This document shows positions 1 through 8,278 of a DNA stretch of 64,000 nucleotides, piece after piece. Source of the stretch: Dyadobacter sp. CY343 (lineage in GTDB: Bacteria > Bacteroidota > Bacteroidia > Cytophagales > Spirosomataceae). Location of the stretch: assembly GCF_021390335.1 (NCBI RefSeq), contig NZ_JAJUXK010000003.1:620001-684000 (forward strand), in the 5' to 3' direction. The notes below the pieces were generated by a model, which did no database searches, was not told the origin of the DNA, and saw only the letters and a program-made list of their open reading frames with translations. Position numbers and translations under genes: made by a program. Position 1 is the stretch's first letter, and each line of letters begins with the position of its first letter.

Positions 1-587
1 GGCTTGTAGGCGTCCGGCACTAATTCGTCAAATTGCTTCAAACCGTTTTCCTGCGCGTACAGCAGCCACGCGGCGTTATCGACGCTAACCAATGCATTCA
101 AAGCGAAGGTTTTACGGAGGTCTGGATTGCCGGTGATTTTCTTGCCGTATTCCAAAACCTCCGGTAAGATATCATCCAGTAAACTGACAGGGTCGGTGAA
201 GGTGGTGCCTCTCAGCATTTGCAGTGCTCTCTCGCTCATCGCATACATTAATGCATTGCCAGCACTTTCGGAATGCCCGGCGAAAACTTTGGAATCTGAC
301 CACAAAACTCCCTGCGTCCCCAGCCCGACTTTGCGAATACCCGACTCCGATTCCAGCATGGAAATCGCCTGCCAGCTGTCGGTGATCGCGCTTCCTTTGA
401 ACCTGTAAGGATTCAGAGGCTCCCTTTCAAAATTGGAATCCACGCGCGTGATCTTGATCTTCTTCATTTTTTGTGATTGCGAAGGCATTGAGTGAATGGA
501 ACCCGGCACCGCACCGGCCACCGCCAGCGCAGCCGAACTTTTCACAAAGTCGCGCCGGTTTAGTAACTGTTTATCGTTTTCGAGCAT
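1..587 (-). CDS. Mandelate racemase/muconate lactonizing enzyme-like (enolase superfamily) protein, N-terminal part only
   Basis: The frame is open from an ATG at 587 down to base 1, so the C-terminal part lies outside the window. The first 25 residues carry a twin-arginine-type signal (NRRDFVKSSAALAVAG), which implies export in folded form. After it comes a stretch resembling the N-terminal capping domain of enolase-superfamily racemases and dehydratases, with the segments VGLGTQGVLWSD and LNALVSVDNAAWLLYAQENG. The barrel with the metal ligands and catalytic bases is not in the window, so neither the reaction nor the substrate can be assigned. The family call rests on overall resemblance. 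Confidence 0.7.
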   Translation of the reverse strand, partial: MLENDKQLLNRRDFVKSSAALAVAGAVPGSIHSMPSQSQKMKKIKITRVDSNFEREPLNPYRFKGSAITDSWQAISMLESESGIRKVGLGTQGVLWSDSKVFAGHSESAGNALMYAMSERALQMLRGTTFTDPVSLLDDILPEVLEYGKKITGNPDLRKTFALNALVSVDNAAWLLYAQENGLKQFDELVPDAYK

Positions 588-652
588 TATTAAGCTGGCT
601 GATTTCTAAAACAAAAGACGATTTCAGTGCATTGTTACCCTCGTGCGTGAAA

Positions 653-1345
653 TCACAAGCGTTCGCAAAGCCCGTGACGAACGCCTGCCTCATGGTCAAA
701 TCTATCTGCAATGATCCTGAAAAACTGATCATCACCACGTTCATAATGCCGGAAAATCGCATACGCAACCAGATCAGCGAGTTGTATAAGTCGCGACGCT
801 TTGGAATTAAGAAATAACGGAACTTCTGAGAGATTGCGCAGCAAGCCCCACCGATGTCCTAATGTCCGGAAGTTCGTAGTCAAGCCCTGTAATGCAGTCT
901 CATAGGTTGATTTGTCAAAAATGATTATACCTCTCTGCGGGTCTGCATTCTTGTGTAAGCGGGCCAAGTAATGGTCAAATCTGCTTGATACCTGCTCGAA
1001 CGCAACCTCTACCGGGTCGAAGGGGCTTACTTTGGCCTTGTTTACCACGCATGCGAAAATACGATTAGATGGATGTGATTTAGCCAATGCATGCAGAGCA
1101 TCCTCAATTGCCTTAATACGTTCGGCTTTGGAAAAGGGCTGCCAGATTCCGCGGCCGCCCATCATTGGGCTGCCATGTAACTCAACATCTGGTATTTCGG
1201 CGGGGTCAAACCTCTCCGCGATCCTGTCTAGTTCATTAGAAAGCCAGAATACCTGCCTTTCGAAGAGCGATATTCCACTGAGTACGAAATGATTTTGATT
1301 GGGATCGGGCGCGCTTCCGGATTCGTCGCAGTATAGCAGGTGCAT
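653..1345 (-). CDS. DUF3800 domain protein
   Basis: I chose the ATG at 1345 (MHLLYCDESG), because DUF3800 proteins start close to their conserved acidic strand; a longer frame to 1414 adds an unconvincing 23 residues. The product is about 230 aa. The visible family marks are LYCDESGS at the N-terminus and the C-terminal RLIQLADLVAYAIFRH. Known for the family: predicted RNase H-like fold with conserved acids, often found in mobile or defence contexts, biochemistry largely unestablished. No defence partner, transposase or phage gene is visible here. It lies 65 bp upstream of the enolase-superfamily gene on the same strand. Confidence 0.75.
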   Translation of the reverse strand: MHLLYCDESGSAPDPNQNHFVLSGISLFERQVFWLSNELDRIAERFDPAEIPDVELHGSPMMGGRGIWQPFSKAERIKAIEDALHALAKSHPSNRIFACVVNKAKVSPFDPVEVAFEQVSSRFDHYLARLHKNADPQRGIIIFDKSTYETALQGLTTNFRTLGHRWGLLRNLSEVPLFLNSKASRLIQLADLVAYAIFRHYERGDDQFFRIIADRFDHEAGVRHGLCERL

Positions 1346-1649
1346 AAAAAAACAGTTAAGGAGAAACCATGTTCTCGCGGTCCATCGGGCAGGACCTCTC
1401 AACTGCATAGGCAATGTATCTAATTAGGAATTCACTTCCAAAAATATATTTCCACCGGCGTCGCGAACCTTATTCATCTCTGTCAGTTGGTCGATTTCCC
1501 AGATTACTAAAAGCGCAGGCCGGAGCAAATTTCCGGTTCTCTTTCATCTGCGGATATCCTGCATCTATCCCGCTTATTTTAGCCTTTATCATAATTTATA
1601 CTCCGCCCAGTAAATTGTGTCGCATTTTTATGCTGTTAAAAACAATATC
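1346..1649. other. Intergenic region between divergent genes, no gene supported
   Basis: About 300 bp between the DUF3800 start and the beta-barrel protein start. A plus-strand frame (1414-1653) exists but shows no recognisable domain and overlaps the real start of the next gene. The region must contain the two divergent promoters, but I cannot point to a convincing -33/-7 pair. Confidence 0.5.
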
Positions 1650-4217
1650 ATGAAAATGACGAAATTTCTCCTAGCATTTGCCATTCTACTGGCTACACTT
1701 CAATCACCAGCTTTTGCACAATTTCCCGTCGGGGGCGCAGCGGCGCCGAAAGCACTTCCGGGCACGGCCGGAGATCAGACCCCAAAAGGATCAGCCAAAA
1801 TCAGCGGCTCTGTTGCGGATTCCACTTCTTCGCAACCTATTGAATTTGTGAGCATTGCGCTTTACAACAAAACGACCAACCAGGCTGTGGACGGAACCGT
1901 CGCAGACGAAAAGGGTAAGTTTAGCCTGACCAAAATTATGGAAGGTGAATACAAGATCCTGGTTTCATTTATCGGATATGGCGAAAAAACGATCAGCAAT
2001 ATCAAGCTTACCAAAGGTCAGGAGTTGGATCTGGGTACCATTAAACTGAGTTCAACTACGAAAACGCTGAATGAAGTTACAGTTACAGGACAAGCCGCAT
2101 TGATCGAGGAAAAGGTGGACAGGCTGGTTTATAATGCAGAAAAAGACATTACTGCGAAAGGCGGCGACGCGACTGATATTTTACGTAAAGTACCTTTGTT
2201 GACGGTCGACCTGGATGGAAACGTTTCACTTCGCGGAAGTCAGAATATCCGGGTATTGATCAACAACAAACCGAGTACGATCATCGCGAATAGCGTGGCG
2301 GATGCATTGAAGCAGATTCCCGCAGATCAGATCAAGAGCGTGGAGGTAATCACCAGTCCATCAGCAAAATACGATGCAGAAGGATCAGGAGGTATCATCA
2401 ATATCATCACCAAAAAGAACAGTTTGCAGGGACTCAACCTGAATGTGGACGCGGGTGTAGGTAACAGGGGCTCGATGCTTTCGCTGAATGGCGGCTACCG
2501 CAAGGGAAAGGCTGGATTTACGATCGGCGGATTTGGTCGCGGAATGTATAACACGATCACAAAAACCTCTTTAGAGCAAACCAGTACCGTTGAAAATGTG
2601 TCGACCGTTACCCGCCAGACCGGCGACGGAAGCAGCCGCGGTTTGTTCGGGAACTATAATCTGGGCTTTGATTATGATATTGCTAAAAACCAGAGCCTGA
2701 CAGCGGGTGTTAAATATGGTGTCCGGAATTTCAGTAACCAGCAGGACCTGATGACGCGGCTGTCGAAAACGGGATCAAGTGACATTACTACGAGCCGCGA
2801 CGTGGATGCGAGGAATTTGTCGGGAACCGTCGACGTGAACCTGGACTACCTGCACACATTCAAACCGCAGCAGGAATGGAGCGTTTCGACACTTTACAGC
2901 CGGAACGACCTGACCAATGATTTCGACGCAAACATTCTAAACGGAAACAGCGAACTGACTTCCCGCCAGCGGAATTTGAACAAGAACCTGAACCAGGAGT
3001 TTACTTTTCAGAGCGATTATCAGACCCCTATTAAAAAGAACCAATTGCTCGAATTTGGCGCAAAAGGCATTTTCCGCGAGGTAAACAGTGATTATAGCTT
3101 CCTGGTTGCAGAGGCAGTCGGCGACTTCCGTCCTGAAACTGATCAGCCGGCAGGTGAGTTAACGTACCACCAGAACATTGCGGCCGGATATACTTCCTAT
3201 ACTTATACAACGAAAAGTCGCTATACATTTAAAGGAGGTGCCCGTTATGAGCATACATTTATAGATGCGAGTACGAATGAAGGTTCGGTTGGTGTGGGAA
3301 ATTACGGCGTGCTTGTTCCGAGCTTTAATGCATCCAAAACCTTTAAGGGAACTACGGTGAAACTTGCCTACAACCGCAGGATCCAGCGGCCGGGCTTGCA
3401 GCAGCTGAACCCCAACTTCAACTCGGCCAACCCGCAGAATATCACGATCGGTAACCCCGAGCTGCGCCCTGAACTGACGAACAATTTTGAGGTAGGTTTG
3501 TCCAAAAACATCAAAAAAACGTTTGTGAATGCTACTTTCTTTGGCCGGGTAACTAATAATGCAATCTCGCAGGTCCGGGCACCTTCCGATACCCTCGCCG
3601 GCGCGATCGTCACTACGTACGAGAACATAGGCAAGCAGCACGCTTACGGTACAAACATTTTTGCCAATATTGCAGCTACTTCCAAGATCAACTTCGGGGT
3701 ATTCCTGAATGCATTTTATACTAAACTGGCCGGACAAACCCTCGGACAGGACAGAAAGACAATCGAACTGACCAATACCGGGTTTAATGTGAGCGGGGGT
3801 GTTTTTTCTCAGGCTACTTTCAAAAACGGCTGGGGAGCACAGGCTTTCGGTTTCATGCAGGGTAACCAGGTACAATTGCAGGGAATGCAGGGCGGTTTCG
3901 GATTTTACACTGTGGGTGTGAAAAAAGAGTTTAACAATAAGAAAGGAAGTGTAGGTCTTGCGGCTGAAAACTTCCTGAGCAAACGTTTCAAAATGCACAC
4001 AGAGCTGAATTCGATTCAATTCAATCAGGTAAGTGACATATATATGTACAACCGCGGCGTGCGCCTGACTTTCACCTACAAGATCGGCAAAATGACGATG
4101 GATGCGCCGAAACGAAAAGCCAAGTCGGTGAACAACGACGATGTGAAGAGTGATGGAAGTGGCGGCGGACAATCAGGCGGCGGCGCACCGGCAGGCGGAG
4201 GCGGTACTCCGAGGTAA
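1650..4217 (+). CDS. TonB-dependent-receptor-like outer membrane beta-barrel protein
   Basis: 855 aa from the ATG at 1650, which gives a clean Sec signal peptide (MKMTKFLLAFAILLATL...AFAQ); the longer frame from 1617 only adds a pre-signal extension. Order: signal peptide, carboxypeptidase-regulatory-like beta-sandwich (about 45-125), plug-like domain (about 140-240, including SVEVITSPSAKYDAEGSG), then a long barrel of the OMP_b-brl_3 type. The tail is a Gly/Ser-rich linker (SDGSGGGQSGGGAPAGGGG). Known for the family: substrates vary and are mostly unknown. There is no SusD partner. The LolA-like gene 48 bp downstream is likely co-transcribed. Confidence 0.88.
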   Translation: MKMTKFLLAFAILLATLQSPAFAQFPVGGAAAPKALPGTAGDQTPKGSAKISGSVADSTSSQPIEFVSIALYNKTTNQAVDGTVADEKGKFSLTKIMEGEYKILVSFIGYGEKTISNIKLTKGQELDLGTIKLSSTTKTLNEVTVTGQAALIEEKVDRLVYNAEKDITAKGGDATDILRKVPLLTVDLDGNVSLRGSQNIRVLINNKPSTIIANSVADALKQIPADQIKSVEVITSPSAKYDAEGSGGIINIITKKNSLQGLNLNVDAGVGNRGSMLSLNGGYRKGKAGFTIGGFGRGMYNTITKTSLEQTSTVENVSTVTRQTGDGSSRGLFGNYNLGFDYDIAKNQSLTAGVKYGVRNFSNQQDLMTRLSKTGSSDITTSRDVDARNLSGTVDVNLDYLHTFKPQQEWSVSTLYSRNDLTNDFDANILNGNSELTSRQRNLNKNLNQEFTFQSDYQTPIKKNQLLEFGAKGIFREVNSDYSFLVAEAVGDFRPETDQPAGELTYHQNIAAGYTSYTYTTKSRYTFKGGARYEHTFIDASTNEGSVGVGNYGVLVPSFNASKTFKGTTVKLAYNRRIQRPGLQQLNPNFNSANPQNITIGNPELRPELTNNFEVGLSKNIKKTFVNATFFGRVTNNAISQVRAPSDTLAGAIVTTYENIGKQHAYGTNIFANIAATSKINFGVFLNAFYTKLAGQTLGQDRKTIELTNTGFNVSGGVFSQATFKNGWGAQAFGFMQGNQVQLQGMQGGFGFYTVGVKKEFNNKKGSVGLAAENFLSKRFKMHTELNSIQFNQVSDIYMYNRGVRLTFTYKIGKMTMDAPKRKAKSVNNDDVKSDGSGGGQSGGGAPAGGGGTPR

Positions 4218-4265
4218 CCTATATTCGAACTTTTTCACCTAATTAACCAACTATAAAGCTTCAAT

Positions 4266-4982
4266 ATGAAAACGAACAAACTAATACTGGCTTTTGCCGC
4301 AACGCTGATCTCGGCAGGAACCTTCGCCCAGACTGTCGATGAGATCGTAGACAAGCACGTCGCTGCCCTTGGTGGACTTGACAAAATCAAGTCGATCAAT
4401 ACATTGGTAGTAGAGCGTTCCCTGGCAGTTCAGGGCATGGAAATCCCGAATAAGACCATCCTGGTTGTTGGGAAATCTTTCCGGAACGAATCTACGGTAA
4501 TGGGCAATTCGATGGTACAAGTGGTCGACGATTCCAAAGGCTGGATGATCCGGCCGACTATGATGGGCGGCACCGGCGAACCTGAGGATATGCCGGCAGA
4601 TGTTGTGAAACAGCAACTTAGCTCACTGGATCCTTTCGGAGGATTGGTTAATTACAAAGAAAAAGGCAACAAGGTTGAGTTGGTAGGAAAAGAGCAGATT
4701 GATAAAAAGGATGTTTTCCATTTAAAAATGACCACCGCAGAAGGACAGACTATGGACGAATACGTTGACGCAAATACGTACCTGATCACCAAGATCAAAA
4801 CTTCGATGAATGGTCAGGAAGGAGAAATCGATCTTTCCGATTATAAGGAAGTAGATGGTGTTAAATTTCCAAATACCATGGACGTTTCGAATGCACAAAT
4901 GGGCACGATGTCATTCATCACCAACAAAATAGCTGTGAACCCGCCGGTAGATCAGGCGATATTCAAAAAGCCCGTGAAGTAG
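4266..4982 (+). CDS. LolA-like outer membrane lipoprotein-sorting family protein
   Basis: 238 aa with a Sec signal peptide (MKTNKLILAFAATLISAGTFAQ), then TVDEIVDKHVAALGGLDKIK, which is typical of Bacteroidota periplasmic proteins annotated as 'outer membrane lipoprotein-sorting protein'. The rest is a repetitive antiparallel beta pattern that fits an open barrel binding a hydrophobic ligand. It sits 48 bp after the beta-barrel gene and is followed by a strong terminator, so the two probably form an operon. The exact role is unknown; true lipoprotein carriage (LolA) is unproven for this subgroup. Confidence 0.7.
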   Translation: MKTNKLILAFAATLISAGTFAQTVDEIVDKHVAALGGLDKIKSINTLVVERSLAVQGMEIPNKTILVVGKSFRNESTVMGNSMVQVVDDSKGWMIRPTMMGGTGEPEDMPADVVKQQLSSLDPFGGLVNYKEKGNKVELVGKEQIDKKDVFHLKMTTAEGQTMDEYVDANTYLITKIKTSMNGQEGEIDLSDYKEVDGVKFPNTMDVSNAQMGTMSFITNKIAVNPPVDQAIFKKPVK

Positions 4983-4999
4983 TCCGGGCTGCTGCATTG

Positions 5000-5028
5000 A
5001 AAAGCGTTGTCTCGGCAGCGCTTTTTTT
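5000..5028 (+). terminator. Rho-independent terminator after the LolA-like gene
   Basis: AAAAGCG (5000-5006) pairs with CGCTTTT (5019-5025), with two or three further pairs inside and a short loop, followed by a run of T. It closes the beta-barrel/LolA-like operon. Confidence 0.8.
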
Positions 5029-5060
5029 GTGTTTAGGGTAGTAAATAATTTGTATACTTG
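5026..5060 (+). promoter_or_regulatory. Possible Bacteroidota-type promoter for the LuxR-type regulator
   Basis: TATACTTG (5053-5060) is one base off the -7 consensus TAnnTTTG, with TTTG (5026-5029) about 23 bp upstream. Transcription would start near 5067 and leave a leader of about 100 nt before the ATG at 5168. Confidence 0.4.
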
Positions 5061-5080
5061 CGAAAATATTGACTAATTAT

Positions 5081-5131
5081 TACGTAGTTTATGAAGAAAT
5101 ACTACGTAGCTTCTGCTTTTAGTAAAGCTAC
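5081..5131 (+). promoter_or_regulatory. Two mutually exclusive hairpins in the leader of the response regulator gene
   Basis: TACGTAGT (5081-5088) is the perfect inverted repeat of ACTACGTA (5101-5108). GTAGCTT (5106-5112) is the perfect inverted repeat of AAGCTAC (5125-5131). The arms overlap at 5106-5108, so both stems cannot form fully at once. A T-run lies further down near 5154-5160. It could be an attenuator-like switch, or the first palindrome could be a protein-binding site. Confidence 0.45.
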
Positions 5132-5167
5132 TCTGATTCTCTTCCGGCTTGCCTTTTTTTCTAGCAG

Positions 5168-5812
5168 ATGAAGCATATTTTACTTGTTGAAGACCATGCG
5201 ATAGTGAGGTTGGCTACGAAGTACCTGGTCACCGACTTGTTGCAGCCTGTGGTAGTGCATGAAGCCGCCTCGTTCCGTGAGGCGATGATCCAGGCAGGAG
5301 CCCACCCGATCGACCTCGTTTTACTGGATATCAGTATTCCCGATGGGGAGGGTTTTAATATGATGCCTAAACTGCGGGATGCGAATCCTAAGCTCCTGAT
5401 CCTCGTATTTTCGAGCCTCGAAGAGCAGATATATGCGCTGCACTATATTAAATCAGGCGCAAACGGGTTTCTTTCCAAGAGCTCGTCGCAAAACGAGATC
5501 AAAAAAGCGATTCTTTCCATGCTGGACACCGGCCACTACCTGAGCGCCGCAGTACAGCAGCAACTGCTCAAAAACACCCTGGAAAGCAAAACAATCAGCG
5601 AAAATCCCCTTGAAAACCTTTCCCAGCGGGAACTGGAAGTAATGGATATGCTCATTGAGGGATATTGGACCAAGGAAATCGCGATCTATCTCGGCCTTAC
5701 TGAAAGCTCTGTGAGCACCTATAAGGCAAGGATCTTTGAAAAACTGCAAGTAAGTACGCTGATCGAGATGTTCAAGAAAGTACAGTATTATAAAGGCGAG
5801 CACGCGGATTAG
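5168..5812 (+). CDS. NarL/FixJ-type response regulator (receiver plus LuxR-type HTH)
   Basis: 214 aa. Receiver domain 1-120: acidic pocket at E8/D9, phosphoacceptor Asp54 in VLLDISIPDG, Ser83 and Lys104. LuxR-type HTH about 150-205 (LSQRELEVMDMLIEGYWTKE, then LTESSVSTYKARIFEKL). It is a cytoplasmic two-component transcription factor. No histidine kinase lies beside it, so it is an orphan whose signal is unknown. The leader contains overlapping inverted repeats, suggesting regulation at the RNA or operator level. Confidence 0.9.
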   Translation: MKHILLVEDHAIVRLATKYLVTDLLQPVVVHEAASFREAMIQAGAHPIDLVLLDISIPDGEGFNMMPKLRDANPKLLILVFSSLEEQIYALHYIKSGANGFLSKSSSQNEIKKAILSMLDTGHYLSAAVQQQLLKNTLESKTISENPLENLSQRELEVMDMLIEGYWTKEIAIYLGLTESSVSTYKARIFEKLQVSTLIEMFKKVQYYKGEHAD

Positions 5813-5850
5813 TGATTTAATTAAATTTTTTCCTGAAAAGCTTCCACTAT

Positions 5851-5884
5851 TACGAAACATTCGTAGATTTACGAAAACATCGTA
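5851..5884 (+). promoter_or_regulatory. Tandem palindromic operators upstream of the BlaI-like gene
   Basis: Two 15-bp sites, TACGAAACATTCGTA (5851-5865, arms TACGAA/TTCGTA) and TACGAAAACATCGTA (5870-5884, arms TACGA/TCGTA), are spaced 19 bp centre to centre and end 3 bp before the ATG. BlaI/MecI repressors bind TAC-N9-GTA-type dyads, which both copies match. Autorepression of the blaI/M56 operon is the natural inference. Confidence 0.8.
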
Positions 5885-5887
5885 ACA

Positions 5888-6247
5888 ATGGAAAAGTTAA
5901 CCCAGCAAGAAGAAGACGCAATGCAGGCAATCTGGAAATCCGGAGAAGGCAGCATTAAGTCTTTCATGGCAGTAATGAGCGAGCCACTTCCACCCTACAC
6001 CACCGTGGCCTCTACGGTAAAAAACCTCGAAAAGAAAGGATTCGTAGCCAGCCGGCTGATCGGAAATGCATACCTGTACGCACCGGCTATCAGCGAAGAA
6101 GCTTATAAACAGAAGTTTATGGGAAATGTGGTGAAAGACTATTTCGAAAATTCATATAAAGAACTGGTCAGCTTTTTCGTACAAAAGAACAAGATTTCGG
6201 CTGACGAGCTTAAAGAAATCATCGGATTGATTGAGGGTAAAAAATAA
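5888..6247 (+). CDS. BlaI/MecI/CopY family transcriptional repressor
   Basis: 119 aa winged-helix repressor. The N-terminal domain reads LTQQEEDAMQAIWKSGEGSI and then PPYTTVASTVKNLEKKGFV, the recognition-helix region of the BlaI family; the C-terminal half is the helical dimerisation part. Known mechanism: dimers bind TAC-N9-GTA dyads and are cleaved when the partner M56 sensor is activated. Two such dyads lie immediately upstream and the M56 gene follows 20 bp downstream. In Bacteroidota such pairs occur without beta-lactamases, and none is present here. Confidence 0.92.
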   Translation: MEKLTQQEEDAMQAIWKSGEGSIKSFMAVMSEPLPPYTTVASTVKNLEKKGFVASRLIGNAYLYAPAISEEAYKQKFMGNVVKDYFENSYKELVSFFVQKNKISADELKEIIGLIEGKK

Positions 6248-6267
6248 CGCATCTAACGTTTTCCGCC

Positions 6268-8226
6268 ATGTCTCCCGTACTCGACTATCTCATCAAACTA
6301 TCTGTCAGTCTGGCATTTACCAGCCTGTTCTACCAGCTGTTCCTCCGTCGCCTGACGTTTTATAACTGGAACCGGCTGTATTTGCTCAAATTTTCGGCGC
6401 TCAGTTTTCTGGTACCGTTTATTGATATCAATCACACAATTGAAACGATCTCACATGCAGATAGCACCGCTATGTTCAGCGCAGTGCCCACTATCTCGCA
6501 GATCCATCCGCAGGTTACTGTCAGTCAGGCGAGTACACCTCAGGCGCAGTTCGGGATGGAAAGCTGGATACTGGCTGTGCTGGCAATCGGTTCGGGGATA
6601 ATGCTGTTGAGAATGCTGTTTCACTGGTACTCGTTCCGCAGGATCGTGCGCAAGGCGGAGCTGGTTTCGGAGGATGATATTAAGATTTACCACGTGAAGC
6701 GGAATATCAGCCCGTTTTCATTTGGCCGCTCGATTTTCTATAACCCGGAAATGCATGGGGAAGATGAATTGAAGGACATTATTTTACATGAGTATATCCA
6801 TGTCCGGCAGCGGCATACGCTCGATGTGATCTGGGCGGAAATCCTCTGCGTGCTCAACTGGTACAATCCGTTTGCCTGGATGATCCGCCACGCGATCCGT
6901 CAGAACCTGGAATATATTGCCGATGATCAGGTGCTGCAAAATGAGGTAGACCCGCGCGATTATCAGTATTTGTTGTTAAAAGTTGCCGGCGTTCCTGAGT
7001 TCCGGATCGCCAACCGCTTCAACTTCTCGTCGCTGAAAGAACGAATTATCATGATGAATAAAAAGCGGACGCCCAGATTTTTCCTGGTCAGTTTCTTGTT
7101 CGCAATGCCACTGCTGGTCGTGTTACTGCTGTTTTTCAGGAATGATATTGCGAAGGAAAAGGAACAGGATCCCTTCCTTATGTTTTGGGAAAACGGCGGA
7201 CCTCAGATCTATCAGAAGAATATTTACATTGCAGGCCTGTTATTGGAACAAAAAACCGGTAAGCCGCTCGCTAATGTGCCGCTCAACATTTCCTTTGAAG
7301 ATGAAATAGTCAAGACAATCAGAACAGACGCGGACGGTTATTATTATGAATCACTTCCCGTACGAAAACCGACGGGCAAAATAGATCATAAAAAGCACAT
7401 TTATCCAAGTTACAACTATTCGCTTAGCTATGACGGCGACGATTATAACCCTTTTATCCGTACGGAAACACCCGTTTTTGACAGCCTGTTTTTTGGTGGA
7501 TTTGGTGTGACTTTTCAGAAACCCAATGCGAAAGATGCGTTGGGGAAAACGGATATGTATGGTGTAGATAAACGTGAATTTTTCATTAATTATGAAGGTT
7601 CTGATAATGATGAAAAAGCTGCTGTAAAAGAATATCTGCTCACCCATTTACCGCCACTTTTAGCCGAGCATAAACTCAAAATGGATTTTCTGGCGCAGGT
7701 AAGATTTCCAAAAAATGTGATTAACAAATTCAAAAACGGGTATTTCGACCGTAAAAAGGAGCTGATGGGGTACGAGGGAGAAACGAAACTGCTCCTGGAC
7801 GGGAAGCCGGCTACACATCAGGAAATCAATGATGCGTTTGCTAATTATCCATACGAGCTCAGCGAGGATAAGGTGCGAAAAAACTGGGCAAGGCTCGGCG
7901 TTTGCAAAGAAATTTCTTACCTCACTTTCGACCTGTACAAGTCGCCTCCGCCGGCTGCGATACTTTCTGGAAATGTAGAATGGGTTGACATTTCCGAATT
8001 TGATCTTGCAAAGCTGACTGAGACCCCTTATTTCCTTGACGGGTTCCGACAAACTTCCGCCGCCGGCAGTAATCTGATGCCTGCAAAAAAAGATATTCTT
8101 AGGGTTGCACTGTTCAAAGGTCGGCTCGCCCGCTATTACGATCCCAAATGTGAGAAGATCTGGTGGGTGGAGACCCGCCCCGAGAATGAAGTATTCGAGC
8201 GGCCCGACCTGGCACTTGTAAGATGA
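6268..8226 (+). CDS. BlaR1-like M56 family membrane metallopeptidase
   Basis: 652 aa. N-terminal membrane segments (about 5-25, 38-52, 100-118) precede the cytoplasmic peptidase with HEYIH (174-178) and a probable third zinc ligand Glu215 in NLEYIADD. A further membrane helix (about 272-290) leads to a long outer region that is not a penicillin-binding domain. It contains a carboxypeptidase-regulatory-like segment (AGLLLEQKTGKPLANVPLNI) and about 300 residues I do not recognise. Inferred role: a sensor that cleaves the BlaI-like repressor encoded 20 bp upstream. The missing beta-lactam sensor domain argues for another signal. Confidence 0.85.
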   Translation: MSPVLDYLIKLSVSLAFTSLFYQLFLRRLTFYNWNRLYLLKFSALSFLVPFIDINHTIETISHADSTAMFSAVPTISQIHPQVTVSQASTPQAQFGMESWILAVLAIGSGIMLLRMLFHWYSFRRIVRKAELVSEDDIKIYHVKRNISPFSFGRSIFYNPEMHGEDELKDIILHEYIHVRQRHTLDVIWAEILCVLNWYNPFAWMIRHAIRQNLEYIADDQVLQNEVDPRDYQYLLLKVAGVPEFRIANRFNFSSLKERIIMMNKKRTPRFFLVSFLFAMPLLVVLLLFFRNDIAKEKEQDPFLMFWENGGPQIYQKNIYIAGLLLEQKTGKPLANVPLNISFEDEIVKTIRTDADGYYYESLPVRKPTGKIDHKKHIYPSYNYSLSYDGDDYNPFIRTETPVFDSLFFGGFGVTFQKPNAKDALGKTDMYGVDKREFFINYEGSDNDEKAAVKEYLLTHLPPLLAEHKLKMDFLAQVRFPKNVINKFKNGYFDRKKELMGYEGETKLLLDGKPATHQEINDAFANYPYELSEDKVRKNWARLGVCKEISYLTFDLYKSPPPAAILSGNVEWVDISEFDLAKLTETPYFLDGFRQTSAAGSNLMPAKKDILRVALFKGRLARYYDPKCEKIWWVETRPENEVFERPDLALVR

Positions 8227-8236
8227 TATTGCCAAA

Positions 8237-8275
8237 CTGGCTCCCGATGCGACAATTGATCATATCAGGAGCCAG
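8237..8275. terminator. Shared hairpin between convergent M56 and mscS genes
   Basis: CTGGCTCC (8237-8244) and GGAGCCAG (8268-8275) form a perfect 8-bp inverted repeat in the 52-bp gap between the two stop codons. There is no good T-tract on either side, so termination is inferred from position. Confidence 0.45.
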
Positions 8276-8278
8276 CTA

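Noticed and set aside
1414..1653. 79-aa plus-strand frame before the beta-barrel gene
   Set aside because: No domain, no signal peptide, and its end overlaps the real start at 1650.
3159..4172. 337-aa minus-strand frame opposite the beta-barrel gene
   Set aside because: Antisense shadow of a well-supported outer-membrane protein; composition is His/Arg/Ile-rich without a recognisable fold.
5888..8226. Beta-lactam resistance operon
   Set aside because: BlaI and an M56 peptidase are present, but there is no beta-lactamase or penicillin-binding sensor domain.
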